This document shows positions 41,701 to 42,965 of a DNA stretch of 64,000 bases, piece by piece. A model generated the notes under the pieces. It did no database searches. It was given only the letters and a program-made list of their open reading frames with translations, and had not been told where the DNA came from. The position numbers and the translations under genes were made by a program. This DNA is from Crossaster papposus. Lineage: Eukaryota; Echinodermata; Asteroidea; Velatida; Solasteridae. The stretch is from NCBI GenBank assembly GCA_037893245.1, contig JBAIAA010000415.1, positions 682,001 through 746,000 of the forward strand, in the 5' to 3' direction. The first letter of the stretch is position 1. Each line of letters opens with the position of its first letter.

Positions 41701-42426
41701 CAGTGAAACTCAGCTTGTGGGTATCAGCCAGCCAGCTGCCAAGCGCAGTCGTCTGTTACTATCTAGTGACAGTGACAGTGACAGTGACAGTGACAGAGAG
41801 AGTGACACAACTGGGACCAGATCCACCCAGGGGCACTCACAAGGTGAGATACACACTCCTTCTAGAATATCAAATATTTTATCCCTCTATGAACTTCTGT
41901 TAGCTCAACACGTCCATGATTAAAACCTCACAAATCTTGCTTTTGCCTTTAGAAAATGATATGCTAATGTAGTGGAATCAATGCCAATTCAATGGAGCTG
42001 CCACTAAAAATGTTCTTAGCATGAAAAGTTTTCCTTGGCAAAAACGGGGTTTATACAAACTAAATGTTCAGATGATGTATATTGTTTGTGACTGGGATGC
42101 AGCTCGTTTGTGTTTAACATGAAAAACGCATGGTGTTTTGGCTGCTAATTACCTGTTTTTAACTGAGCAACATGTTTGTGTGTGCTTGCGAGCTTACAGT
42201 GCCTCTCAAGGACTCCTTGGTCTTAGTACCAGAAGTATAATGGTAATAATAACAATAATCTTTCTGTGGTTGTCATCAACCAGCACCAACAGACAGTCAG
42301 CCAAACACCTCCTTGCCGACAACGGATCTGACCATGGATTCCGACTCCCAAGACTCGGACGATGACATGCCGCTGCACAGGGTTGCTAAGCGACGCATCA
42401 TCGAGTCCGATAGCGATGAAGATTGA
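2635..42426 (+). CDS. TIMELESS: TIMELESS (Timeout/TIM-1 type) replication fork protection protein, 5'-partial, 27 exons in window
   Basis: Family role (known): with TIPIN, CLASPIN and AND-1 it forms the fork protection complex in the nucleus, couples helicase to polymerase, supports ATR-CHK1 signalling and cohesion, and binds PARP1. Seen here: 27 exons joined in constant phase give 1234 codons and a stop (3705 bp). Landmarks by visible residue are [16 protein letters not shown] (14-29), HSRFGGTF (132-139), [13 protein letters not shown] (about 440-452), [10 protein letters not shown] (near 583), two W-containing helical Myb-like segments (about 679-800), an acidic linker (about 830-927), a PARP1-binding domain (about 929-1012) and a tail with SDSDSDSD. 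The human protein has about 1208 residues; roughly 150 N-terminal residues lie upstream of the window, so this protein would be near 1390. The Timeout-type C terminus argues against the insect circadian paralogue. Coding GC is higher than in the introns. Confidence 0.97.
3059..3225 (-). mobile_element. Family E foldback element, partial
   Basis: It contains CCCTAAATCCACCCATTC and an end resembling TGTATTCTACCTTTC, matching the right end of the complete copy at 28083-28482. Only one end is present here. Confidence 0.55.
3353..3508 (+). CDS. TIMELESS: TIMELESS exon 2 (residues 35-86)
   Basis: Acceptor GTACAG, donor CAG|GTCAGT, phase 0-0, 52 codons. It begins [20 protein letters not shown] and ends SLMFREQ. 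The DDDAS-HDQ-LWA pattern is diagnostic of the TIMELESS alpha-solenoid core. Open reading continues past the donor into a foldback element, which is a frame artefact. Confidence 0.97.
3566..4206. mobile_element. Family C foldback element in intron 2
   Basis: The ends TATGTGACCTGTCACCAC and GTGGTGACAGGTCACATA form a terminal inverted repeat, and the next inner blocks (GAGAGTAAAGTC and GACTTTACTCTC) are also inverted. The TA bounds suggest a Tc1/mariner-like TA target (inference). It starts about 57 bp after exon 2 and extends that exon's open frame artificially. Confidence 0.75.
4208..4345. repeat. Degenerate GGTCTCGGTCTC-type simple repeat
   Basis: Repeats of GGTCTTGGTCT, GGTCTCGGTCTC and similar. 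A related stretch lies at about 5670-5790. There is no coding signal. Confidence 0.5.
4542..5608. mobile_element. Family B foldback element interrupted by another insertion
   Basis: The left part begins TATGTGACCTTGCACAACG and the right part ends CGTGGTGCCATGTCACATA. Intact copies are about 325-430 bp, but this one is 1067 bp because about 630 bp (about 4867-5495, bounded by TTGTAGCTA and TAGCTACAA) is inserted in it. The insert carries a block shared with 52505-52570. Confidence 0.65.
5864..6180. mobile_element. Palindromic element related to 44800-45220
   Basis: Blocks such as AATTTGGCACACACTC recur inverted as GCGCCAAATTTCATGC, with further inverted similarity inside. A related, diverged copy with the same blocks is at about 44800-45220. 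Confidence 0.5.
6293..6672. mobile_element. Pogo/Tigger-like non-autonomous element
   Basis: The ends CAGTAGAACGCCGCTATA and TTATAGCGGCGTTTCACTG are inverted and resemble the CAGT...CCGCTATA ends typical of pogo/Tigger elements. The interior is about 380 bp with no transposase frame. Target duplication is not clean. Confidence 0.6.
6753..7215. mobile_element. Foldback element with ~55-bp arms
   Basis: The segment with AGAAAGAGTGCACTGTCCTC (about 6790) reappears inverted as GAGGACAGTGCACTCTTTCT (about 7183). GAGCAGGTCAC at the right also occurs near 15536, so the family is dispersed. Confidence 0.55.
7493..7626 (+). CDS. TIMELESS: TIMELESS exon 3 (residues 87-131)
   Basis: Acceptor TTTTGTAG, phase 0 in and 2 out. 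It encodes [20 protein letters not shown] and onward to VMATSA plus a split Arg, a charged coiled-coil-like helix matching the family's PEQLA...R block. The donor (AAG|GTTAGA) is the first base pair of a degenerate tandem repeat that runs on into intron 3. Confidence 0.95.
7627..7985 (+). repeat. Degenerate ~37-40-bp tandem repeat with AGGTCA-like direct repeats
   Basis: About nine units of the type AGGTCAGAGGTTAAAAAGTT follow one another from the exon 3 donor. Several contain two AGGTCA-like half-sites one base apart, best at 7963-7975 (AGGTCAAAGGTTA) and 7731-7743 (AGGTCAGAGGTTA). Confidence 0.75.
8001..8460. mobile_element. Foldback element with TTAAATTACTAGAGC ends
   Basis: The left end TTAAATTACTAGAGC and right end GCGCTCTAGTAATTTAA are inverted around ~430 bp. 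The interior is rich in GCGCGC/TGCG motifs and has no long frame. Confidence 0.6.
8461..9354. other. Intron 3 sequence, AT-rich, no gene seen
   Basis: It contains a dispersed segment with GGTACCCTGTGGAGACT (8523) and TTAGGG/GTTAGGG-like bases near 8660-8720. Both are shared with 25480-25640. The rest is A/T-rich with ACATAC microsatellite bits near 9050. Confidence 0.4.
9355..10119 (+). pseudogene. Defective piggyBac-like transposon with 5' remnant of transposase ORF, copy 1
   Basis: Bounded by TTAA at 9355 and 10116 with inverted ends CCCTTTGCACGCTA and TAGCATGCTAAGGG. An ATG at 9621 opens [20 protein letters not shown] and continues [13 protein letters not shown], the acidic N-terminal style of piggyBac transposases. 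A frameshift then breaks the reading before an acidic DDSSDG-type stretch. The DDD catalytic region is entirely missing, so it cannot mobilise itself. It sits in intron 3 just before exon 4. A sister copy lies at 14533-15190. Confidence 0.75.
10230..10406 (+). CDS. TIMELESS: TIMELESS exon 4 (residues 131-190)
   Basis: Acceptor CGACAG, donor CGCAG|GTATGC; it enters and leaves in phase 2. It encodes the hallmark [20 protein letters not shown], then a lysine-rich loop ([10 protein letters not shown]) before SVTRR. The HSRFGG motif is nearly invariant in TIMELESS and Timeout proteins. Confidence 0.97.
10505..10870. mobile_element. Family E element fragment followed by family C end
   Basis: AAAGGTAGGATACACCATTTG at 10504 and the internal ATTGCGCTAGATATCCTCTA match the family E left half. 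GTGGTGACAGGTCACA near 10855 is the terminal repeat of family C. They look like adjacent truncated elements between exons 4 and 5. Confidence 0.6.
10904..10991 (+). CDS. TIMELESS: TIMELESS exon 5 (residues 190-219)
   Basis: Acceptor GGTGTAG, donor AAG|GTTTGT, phase 2 in and 0 out. It encodes [20 protein letters not shown] then YNPLMHAVK, matching the vertebrate LFL-FC-FLENCYN helix. It is too short and too shifted in frame to be seen as a long ORF; it was found by joining phases. Confidence 0.95.
10992..11916. other. Intron 5, no gene seen
   Basis: It begins GTTTGTGAAG and ends TTTCATAG. The open frames on both strands across 11371-11698 have no recognisable motif and overlap each other. No inverted repeat was identified with confidence. 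Confidence 0.4.
11917..12029 (+). CDS. TIMELESS: TIMELESS exon 6 (residues 220-257)
   Basis: Acceptor TTTCATAG, donor TCAG|GTATCC, phase 0 in and 2 out. It encodes [20 protein letters not shown] then [17 protein letters not shown]. The Y-WA--FFM-FNR helix is a strong family match. Confidence 0.96.
12166..12619. mobile_element. Family D foldback element, copy 1
   Basis: It starts TGACCCACTCCACAAAAAGG and ends in a CCTTTTTTTGTAGAGCAT-like block, the inverted end pattern seen intact at 25648-26100. The middle has the family's TAAGCTTTCATT and AACTGAGAAAATAGGCTTC blocks. Confidence 0.65.
12620..13391. other. Rest of intron 6, AT-rich, no gene seen
   Basis: TATATGTATGTATAT-type AT microsatellite near 12705. 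No conserved frame. Confidence 0.35.
13392..13496 (+). CDS. TIMELESS: TIMELESS exon 7 (residues 257-292)
   Basis: Acceptor TTGTTCAG, donor AGAG|GTAGGG, phase 2-2. It encodes [20 protein letters not shown] then [15 protein letters not shown]. The last helix, DKKEA--W-KR, aligns with the family just before the LALKAY segment. Confidence 0.95.
13593..14252. mobile_element. Truncated family C element abutting intact family B element (13823-14252)
   Basis: GTGACCTGTCACCACAAAAT at 13597 is a family C left end lacking its right half. From 13823 an intact family B copy runs from ATGTGACCTGGCACCACG to GTGGTGCCAGGTCACA; its arms are inverted over at least 16 bp. It is the best reference copy of family B in the window. 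Confidence 0.7.
14334..14516 (+). CDS. TIMELESS: TIMELESS exon 8 (residues 292-353)
   Basis: Acceptor AATTCCCAG. It encodes [20 protein letters not shown] and onward through NNIFYV-like [14 protein letters not shown]. There are two possible donors: GAG|GTATAT at 14503 and CAAG|GTAAAC at 14517. Only the second leaves phase 2, which exon 9 needs, and it preserves the spacing of the E-xxxx-RS block in relatives, so 14516 is chosen. Confidence 0.93.
14533..15190 (+). pseudogene. Defective piggyBac-like transposon, copy 2
   Basis: TTAA at 14533 and at 15187. The right end (GTAGCGTGCTAAGGG) and ~600 bp of body match copy 1 at 9355-10119. The left inverted repeat is deleted: the sequence after TTAA already reads CCCCTGACATTGACCC. 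In one frame it keeps an acidic piece ([20 protein letters not shown]) that copy 1 has lost to a frameshift. No catalytic domain is present. Confidence 0.72.
15191..16027. other. Rest of intron 8, no gene seen
   Basis: CATCAGACTCATTTTTGCAGAGCGGGTCACAT near 15516 is a dispersed end shared with 7138-7170. No open frame has conserved motifs. Confidence 0.4.
16028..16118 (+). CDS. TIMELESS: TIMELESS exon 9 (residues 353-383)
   Basis: Acceptor GGTTGCAG, donor CAG|GTATTG, phase 2 in and 0 out. It encodes [20 protein letters not shown] then [10 protein letters not shown]. The LVETTH-F-KMLE-FC helix of the family is clear. Confidence 0.96.
16119..17397. other. Intron 9, no gene seen
   Basis: GC-richer patches around 16560-16760 carry repeated TAGGCG/GCGCTA words, possibly an old foldback element. 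No coding signal. Confidence 0.35.
17398..17603 (+). CDS. TIMELESS: TIMELESS exon 10 (residues 384-452): basic NLS-like tract and [13 protein letters not shown] block
   Basis: Acceptor TGTTCCAG, donor AGAG|GTAAAA, phase 0 in and 2 out. The exon opens with [12 protein letters not shown], a probable nuclear localisation signal at the same place as the basic tract of the human protein. After a variable acidic linker it carries [17 protein letters not shown], one of the best conserved family motifs. Confidence 0.96.
17940..18430 (+). mobile_element. 3' end of a non-LTR retrotransposon (inferred) with ACTC tail
   Basis: A GC-rich segment (17960-18190) resembling retroelement 3' non-coding sequence is followed by GCCGGCACGGCGTTAAACC and a tail of ACTC repeats (ACTCACTTACTCACTCACTC). 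Such a GGCGTTAAAC plus short-repeat tail is common to LINE 3' ends. No reverse transcriptase frame is visible, so this is a 5'-truncated copy at best. Confidence 0.45.
18724..18992. mobile_element. Foldback element with TGCTGCGTTCCAATCACGTC ends
   Basis: The left end TGCTGCGTTCCAATC... and right end ...GATTGGAACACAGCA are inverted over about 38 bp, including CGTGTTTATCGTGTTCAC. The interior is about 190 bp with CACGTACGTGT. The overlapping frames on both strands are consequences of the palindrome. Confidence 0.7.
19233..19411 (+). CDS. TIMELESS: TIMELESS exon 11 (residues 452-512)
   Basis: Acceptor TTGTGCAG, donor ACG|GTAAAA, phase 2 in and 1 out. It encodes [20 protein letters not shown] then [20 protein letters not shown]. 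The A-LLR-AREVWPE-D-FG pattern is diagnostic for the core after the FDAASE block. Confidence 0.97.
19627..20251. mobile_element. Family D element interrupted by family A element (19805-20076)
   Basis: GTGACCCGCTCTAGGAAAAG at 19629 is a family D left end, and matching middle blocks (CCATAGGAGTTATTTATATG, GGGGCTATGGAGCTGTACTA) resume at 20155. Between them lies a family A copy starting TTAACCAGTTCGCGCCGGG. Family A therefore inserted after family D was in place. Confidence 0.65.
20252..21795. mobile_element. TTAA-type element with CCCTGC ends, carrying a nested insertion
   Basis: The left end TTTACCCTGCGAGCTGCAAAG and right end CTTTGCAGCTTGCAGGGTTAA are inverted. TTAA is intact on the right and mutated to TTTA on the left. 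The CCCTGC start and TTAA target fit piggyBac-like elements. A ~1.06-kb second element (20603-21666) sits inside; without it the host would be about 480 bp. Confidence 0.65.
20603..21666. mobile_element. DNA transposon with CAGGCCTTCATTTTA ends and CTGTAT target duplication
   Basis: The perfect 15-bp terminal repeat CAGGCCTTCATTTTA is inverted as TAAAATGAAGGCCTG. The flanks on both sides read CTGTAT (20597-20602 and 21667-21672), a 6-bp target duplication. Subterminal GGAGAGCGAT/ATCGCTCTCC repeats occur at both ends. No transposase frame; the superfamily is not assigned. Confidence 0.72.
21840..22008. repeat. tRNA-like fragment before exon 12
   Basis: CTAGATAGCTCAGTTTGTGGAG at 21886 resembles a tRNA A-box (TAGCTCAGT-G--AGAGC). 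It lacks a complete cloverleaf and B box, so it is a SINE fragment rather than a tRNA gene. Confidence 0.45.
22009..22068 (+). CDS. TIMELESS: TIMELESS exon 12 (residues 512-532): acidic loop
   Basis: A 60-bp exon with acceptor ATTTTACAG and donor GAAG|GTGAGC, phase 1-1. It encodes [19 protein letters not shown], the acidic disordered loop found at this place in vertebrates. Sequence alone would not identify it; phase and position do. Confidence 0.88.
22190..22465. mobile_element. ATCGTGGACGGGGCA-family repeat (family H), inverted copy
   Basis: GATCGTGGACAGGGGACAAA, TGTCCACGATTGACACAAGG and GGTCGGACAATGCCCCGTCC match, in reverse complement, the four tandemly arranged copies at 32599-33780. 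Confidence 0.65.
22606..22790 (-). mobile_element. Half of a family D element
   Basis: GTGACCGGCTCTACAAAAAA at 22609 and GCGCTGTGCATTATCATGTA match the right half of the intact copy at 25648-26100 in reverse; the other end is missing. Confidence 0.6.
23085..23166 (+). CDS. TIMELESS: TIMELESS exon 13 (residues 532-559)
   Basis: Acceptor TCCTTTAG, donor AACAG|GTAATT, phase 1 in and 2 out. It encodes [20 protein letters not shown] then LKAFINR, ending the acidic loop and restarting the helical core (EFI-K-F--R). Confidence 0.93.
23288..23690 (+). repeat. Three tandem ~131-bp repeats in intron 13
   Basis: Each unit contains AATGTTTGTGAGTGCAATGG, then AGAATAATTATATATTAAAG and GGTGTCAG-TGGAATGTTA. 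Unit starts fall near 23289, 23421 and 23552. Copies differ by scattered substitutions and small indels. No frame is maintained. Confidence 0.75.
23901..24224. mobile_element. Family B foldback element, copy 3
   Basis: Starts TATGTGACCTGGCACCACG and ends CGTGGTGCCAGGTTACATA. About 325 bp, shorter than copy 2 owing to internal deletions. Confidence 0.72.
24501..24708 (+). CDS. TIMELESS: TIMELESS exon 14 (residues 559-628)
   Basis: Acceptor CTTATAG, donor AAG|GTATGA, phase 2 in and 0 out. It encodes [20 protein letters not shown] then [20 protein letters not shown]. The [13 protein letters not shown] motif is nearly invariant from worms to vertebrates. Confidence 0.97.
24958..25393. mobile_element. 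Family D foldback element, diverged copy
   Basis: Starts TATGTGACTCGCTCTAGGAA and ends TTCCTGAAGTGGGTCACATA. Shares AACTGAGAAAACAGGCTTC and TAAGTTTTCATTTGGTACAT with the other copies. Confidence 0.68.
25480..25647. repeat. Dispersed segment shared with 8505-8720
   Basis: GGTACCCTGTGGAGACT at 25499 and AGGTTAGGGTGTGGGTTAG at 25611 match 8523 and 8660-8690. GTTAGG-rich text resembles degenerate telomere repeats. Confidence 0.5.
25648..26100. mobile_element. Family D foldback element, intact reference copy
   Basis: Starts TATGTGACCGGCTCTACAAA and ends TTTGTAGAGCCAGTCACATA. About 450 bp. The TA-bounded ends suggest a Tc1/mariner-like TA target (inference). No open frame. Confidence 0.74.
26225..26400. 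mobile_element. One arm of a palindromic family also seen at 55321-55806, unfilled
   Basis: GCAGGTCAGATCGC (26253-26266) and the following TGATGTCATCTCT-AACCAAATT...GGGCACATTT...AGATGTAAACAGAG match 55431-55806, but here without the 242-bp insertion. It supplies an empty-site comparison for the Harbinger-like element there. Confidence 0.7.
26480..26628 (+). CDS. TIMELESS: TIMELESS exon 15 (residues 629-678)
   Basis: Acceptor CCCCACGCAG, phase 0 in. It encodes [20 protein letters not shown] then [20 protein letters not shown]. The donor AAAAA|GTAGGT at 26629 leaves phase 2 and splits a Lys codon shared with exon 16. This is the end of the large helical core; the E-L-FWK and EGYG motifs are conserved. 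Confidence 0.95.
26700..27457. other. Intron 15: one family E fragment, otherwise unique
   Basis: AAAGGTAGGATACACCATTTG at 27099 and GCGCTAGATATCCTTTAATT near 27211 mark a family E left half. A GGTCACGTGGTGG segment with an E-box lies near 26852. No exon missed: phases of exons 15 and 16 join directly. Confidence 0.5.
27458..27546 (+). CDS. TIMELESS: TIMELESS exon 16 (residues 678-708): first Myb-like helix
   Basis: Acceptor TTTTTTAG, donor GAG|GTTAGG, phase 2 in and 1 out. It encodes [20 protein letters not shown] then [10 protein letters not shown]-xEEE-xEL-xLY is the first helix of the C-terminal Myb-like DNA-binding region known in human TIMELESS. The next 60 bases of the intron include a run of about 21 Gs. 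Confidence 0.94.
27803..28482. mobile_element. Half family D element followed by complete family E element (28083-28482)
   Basis: GTGACTGGCTCTACAAAAAA at 27804 starts the family D half. From 28083 a full family E copy runs from AAAGGTAGAATACACCATTTG to CAATGGTGTATCCTACCTTT. A ~19-bp inverted end bounds ~400 bp, with GCGATCGCGAAAAA in the middle. Confidence 0.7.
28595..28656 (+). CDS. TIMELESS: TIMELESS exon 17 (residues 708-728)
   Basis: A 62-bp exon with acceptor CTATTTCAG and donor ACAG|GTAACA, phase 1 in and 0 out. It encodes [33 protein letters not shown] continues the first Myb-like repeat. Confidence 0.94.
28690..29565. mobile_element. Family A remnants with a family C element (28730-29128) inserted
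   Basis: GGGTTCAGGCCGTCATCTGT at 28692 is family A text, cut off by a family C copy (ATGTGACCTGTCATCAC to GTGATGACAGGTCACAT). Family A text resumes with GGCCTCGCTTGTTGCGTGTT. Two further partial family A units follow in tandem to about 29565, each with TCCGACGC(G/A)AAGTG(G/A)TT. Confidence 0.65.
29832..29896 (+). CDS. TIMELESS: TIMELESS exon 18 (residues 729-750)
   Basis: A 65-bp exon with acceptor TTTTATAG and donor AAGG|GTGAGA, phase 0 in and 2 out. It encodes [20 protein letters not shown], the recognition helix of the first Myb-like unit. The giant 12-bp minisatellite begins only about 35 bp past the donor. Confidence 0.94.
29930..31125 (+). repeat. Giant 12-bp minisatellite (CACAAGTCCAGT)n, about 99 units
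   Basis: From about 30060 to 31098 the unit CACAAGTCCAGT repeats without visible change. The left edge has older variants (CGCAAGTCCTTT, then CGCAAGTCCAGT) and the right edge degrades to CTTTCATAAAG and CGCAAG. A 12-bp unit without stops creates three >400-residue artificial ORFs, two forward and one reverse. It starts ~35 bp inside intron 18. Confidence 0.98.
31126..31890. other. Remainder of intron 18, no gene seen
   Basis: Unique AT-rich sequence; no repeat family recognised and no conserved frame on either strand. Confidence 0.4.
31891..31970 (+). CDS. TIMELESS: TIMELESS exon 19 (residues 750-777): second Myb-like helix
   Basis: Acceptor TTTGACAG, donor GACG|GTAAGA, phase 2 in and 1 out. 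It encodes [20 protein letters not shown] then QHKGSD. W-xxD-ELEL--LFE matches the second Myb-like unit of vertebrate TIMELESS. Confidence 0.96.
32599..33780. mobile_element. Four tandemly arranged copies of the ~165-185-bp family H repeat
   Basis: Copies near 32599-32762, 32808-32993, 33285-33440 and 33616-33780 each start AATCGTGGACGGGGCATTGT or similar and carry TTGTCCGACCGTCTTCCCTC. The first two end CGACCACGATTGCCGG, inverted to the start. They are separated by CCCACCCAC/CTACCCAT simple repeats. The ORFs here are repeat-derived. Confidence 0.7.
33812..34091. mobile_element. Foldback element with CATACG(C/T)ACTGTGGAC ends, copy 2
   Basis: Nearly the same as 2329-2574 apart from an extra ~35-bp stretch (GGGCAAGTGCACAAACCG region). 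Ends CATACGTACTGTGGAC and GTCCACAGTGCGTATG. It sits between simple-sequence arrays of intron 19. Confidence 0.75.
34110..34610 (+). repeat. CTAC/CCAT simple-sequence array
   Basis: About 500 bp of CTAC, CTACCCAT and CTACCTAC units with no other content, plus smaller related tracts at 32510-32590 and 33460-33600. Unit length of 4 or 8 bp shifts frames, so the ORFs (long P/T/Y runs) are artificial. Confidence 0.95.
34690..34925 (+). CDS. TIMELESS: TIMELESS exon 20 (residues 777-855): end of DNA-binding region, basic and acidic tracts
   Basis: Acceptor TGCTCCAG, donor AAT|GTGGGT, phase 1 in and 0 out. It encodes [20 protein letters not shown] then [18 protein letters not shown], the conserved end of the second Myb-like unit. 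A basic patch ([13 protein letters not shown]) is followed by a poly-Asp stretch encoded by GATGAC-rich repeats. Such a repeat is likely to vary in length between individuals. Confidence 0.95.
34926..36718. other. Intron 20: unique sequence with a CCTGCAAAATCC-rich patch, no gene seen
   Basis: Between about 35945 and 36065 the phrase TGAATC(C/T)TGCAAAATCCT occurs three times at irregular spacing, with related TCCT-CAAATCCT text near 36320-36420. No conserved reading frame. Confidence 0.45.
36719..36761 (+). CDS. TIMELESS: TIMELESS exon 21, 43-bp microexon (residues 856-870)
   Basis: Acceptor TTATTTCAG, donor GAAG|GTAATT, phase 0 in and 1 out. It encodes [14 protein letters not shown], an acidic piece of linker. 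Its length leaves exactly the phase needed by exon 22, which supports it. Skipping it would break the frame. Confidence 0.88.
36949..37243 (+). repeat. 29-bp minisatellite, about 10 units, in intron 21
   Basis: Unit AGCATCTTCAATGTTGAGGC then ACTACCTAC. Left units carry variants (TTTAATGTTGAGACA, GCAGCTTCAATGATGAGG, two with CAATGCTG), right units are uniform CAATGTTG. The array ends about 190 bp before exon 22. Confidence 0.95.
37435..37608 (+). CDS. TIMELESS: TIMELESS exon 22 (residues 870-928): Ser/Asp/Glu-rich linker
   Basis: Acceptor TTTGGTTAG, donor AAAG|GTTAGT, phase 1-1. It encodes [20 protein letters not shown] then an SSSASGDE-type acidic run and [12 protein letters not shown]. It has many casein-kinase-2-like S-x-x-E/D sites. 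The 3' two thirds, including the donor, are repeated three more times downstream in degenerate form. Confidence 0.92.
37609..38025 (+). repeat. Three degenerate tandem duplicates of the 3' part of exon 22 including its donor
   Basis: The segment CTGCCTCAGGCGATGAGG of exon 22 (37510) recurs at 37645, 37781 and, diverged, 37917, giving a unit of 135-136 bp. Duplicates 1 and 2 keep CAGGAGAAAGGTTAGTTAG, the exon end and splice donor, but contain a one-base insertion (AAGGATGTTGCAGG) that breaks the frame. Duplicate 3 lacks the donor. All are preceded by TTTCAGAGTGAA or TTTTAGAGTGAA, a possible cryptic acceptor. Confidence 0.92.
38128..38196 (+). CDS. TIMELESS: TIMELESS exon 23 (residues 928-951): start of PARP1-binding domain
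   Basis: Acceptor ACATGTAG, donor GACG|GTAAGG, phase 1-1. It encodes [30 protein letters not shown] is the first helix of the PARP1-binding domain in human TIMELESS (C-terminal part, roughly residues 1000-1098 there). Confidence 0.95.
38528..38574 (+). repeat. Four-unit 10-bp tandem repeat (GACATTTCTG)
   Basis: GACATTTCTG is repeated four times in a row in intron 23. Short and intronic; no further meaning seen. Confidence 0.9.
38815..38890 (+). repeat. tRNA-like SINE fragment
   Basis: TTGGTAGAGCACAAGTCGGGC and GGTCCGAATCCTGGCTTGG resemble tRNA A and B boxes separated by ~40 bp. The rest of a cloverleaf does not pair, so this is a SINE head or fragment. Confidence 0.45.
39047..39165 (+). CDS. 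TIMELESS: TIMELESS exon 24 (residues 951-990): PARP1-binding domain
   Basis: Acceptor TTCTTTAG, donor GAG|GTAGAT, phase 1 in and 0 out. It encodes [20 protein letters not shown] then [19 protein letters not shown]. The VPL-EEN--AM motif and the L--VG--PP turn match the family. Confidence 0.95.
39466..39681 (-). mobile_element. Family A element, inverted copy in intron 24
   Basis: Contains CACGTCACGAGAAAAGTCGG, CTCGCCTCAAATCGAGATTT and ends AATCCCGGTGCAAACTGGTTA, matching 1922-2172 in the same orientation. Confidence 0.65.
40042..40454 (+). CDS. TIMELESS: TIMELESS exon 25 (residues 991-1128): end of PARP1-binding domain and basic disordered tail
   Basis: This is the largest exon (413 bp). 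Its acceptor CCCCAAG is slightly weak, but the exon starts exactly at [20 protein letters not shown], the closing motif of the PARP1-binding domain. The rest is Lys/Arg-rich and unstructured ([20 protein letters not shown] and similar). The donor AAAG|GTAACT leaves phase 2. The exon is GC-rich, and long shadow frames on both strands are artefacts of that composition. Confidence 0.94.
40455..41664. other. Intron 25, no gene seen
   Basis: ACGTACGTACGT-type alternating stretch near 41020 and an 11-base G run near 41492. Overlapping short frames on both strands (41047-41382) lack conserved motifs. Confidence 0.4.
41665..41843 (+). CDS. TIMELESS: TIMELESS exon 26 (residues 1128-1188) with SDSDSDSD repeat
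   Basis: Acceptor TTCACAG, donor CAAG|GTGAGA, phase 2 in and 1 out. It encodes [20 protein letters not shown]: a KR-S/R basic patch followed by an in-frame AGTGAC hexanucleotide repeat. Vertebrate proteins end with a similar K-RQLLDSDEE block, which fixes the alignment. Repeat number may vary without breaking the frame. Confidence 0.9.
41985..42195. mobile_element. Degenerate family F (Harbinger-like) element in last intron
   Basis: GGAGCTGCCACTAAAAATGT, CTTAGCATGAAAAGTTTTCC and TTTTAACTGAGCAACATGTT match the interior of the family F copies at 49698-55682; the GGGCCAATTTC ends are eroded. Confidence 0.55.
42284..42426 (+). CDS. TIMELESS: TIMELESS exon 27, last exon (residues 1188-1234) and stop
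   Basis: The acceptor is TCAACCAG, phase 1 in. The exon encodes an Asp/Ser-rich stretch ([11 protein letters not shown]) and ends [15 protein letters not shown] followed by TGA. The KKR-x-I-xx-acidic ending resembles the last residues of vertebrate TIMELESS, so this is the natural C terminus. Confidence 0.92.
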
Positions 42427-42490
42427 TTGACGTGTCATCCAGCCACTCATCGCAAAGTGCCATGCACAATTAACGAATGCACAAATCTTG

Positions 42491-42496
42491 AATAAA
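42491..42496 (+). promoter_or_regulatory. Polyadenylation signal AATAAA of TIMELESS
   Basis: A canonical AATAAA lies 65 bases after the stop codon and is followed by a GT-containing stretch. It would give a very short 3' UTR. A second hexamer (AATAAA near 43128) could serve a longer form. Confidence 0.6.
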
Positions 42497-42787
42497 TTGT
42501 CGTTGAGAAAAGGAAATTGGCAATTAATGAAGAGAATTCCGGGGCCTTTAAGGCCACAAATTGTCTCTTGGCAAACCAGCTTTTGTATTGCATTTTATTT
42601 GATTCTGAGAACAAACCTGAATTAAAAACAAAGATAATTTTCATTTTGAAATGTAAATGTTCATTTCGAGATTTGGTGCCAACATGCTTTGGTGCTAACA
42701 TGTGCAGTCACTAACCCACACGTTCTATTTTCCTTTTAAAAAAAAGGGGGCAATTCTAAGTTGAAAAAGATGTCCGAAGCTGTACTT

Positions 42788-42965
42788 AAAGGTAGGATAC
42801 ACCATTCGCAGATATCAAAAATATTTACTACCGAATTATTAAGAAATGTCGTACTCATTTGAAAGTAACTAACGATTCTAGGCATCCAGCAAAATGATTG
42901 CGCTAGATATCCTGTAATTATTCCGAAAATCTGAATTTTATAAAGAACAATTCGCGATCGCCGTA
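42788..42965. mobile_element. Family E element, partial, downstream of TIMELESS
   Basis: AAAGGTAGGATACACCATTCG then GATTGCGCTAGATATCCTGT. Left half only. Lies about 360 bp after the TIMELESS stop codon. Confidence 0.6.
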
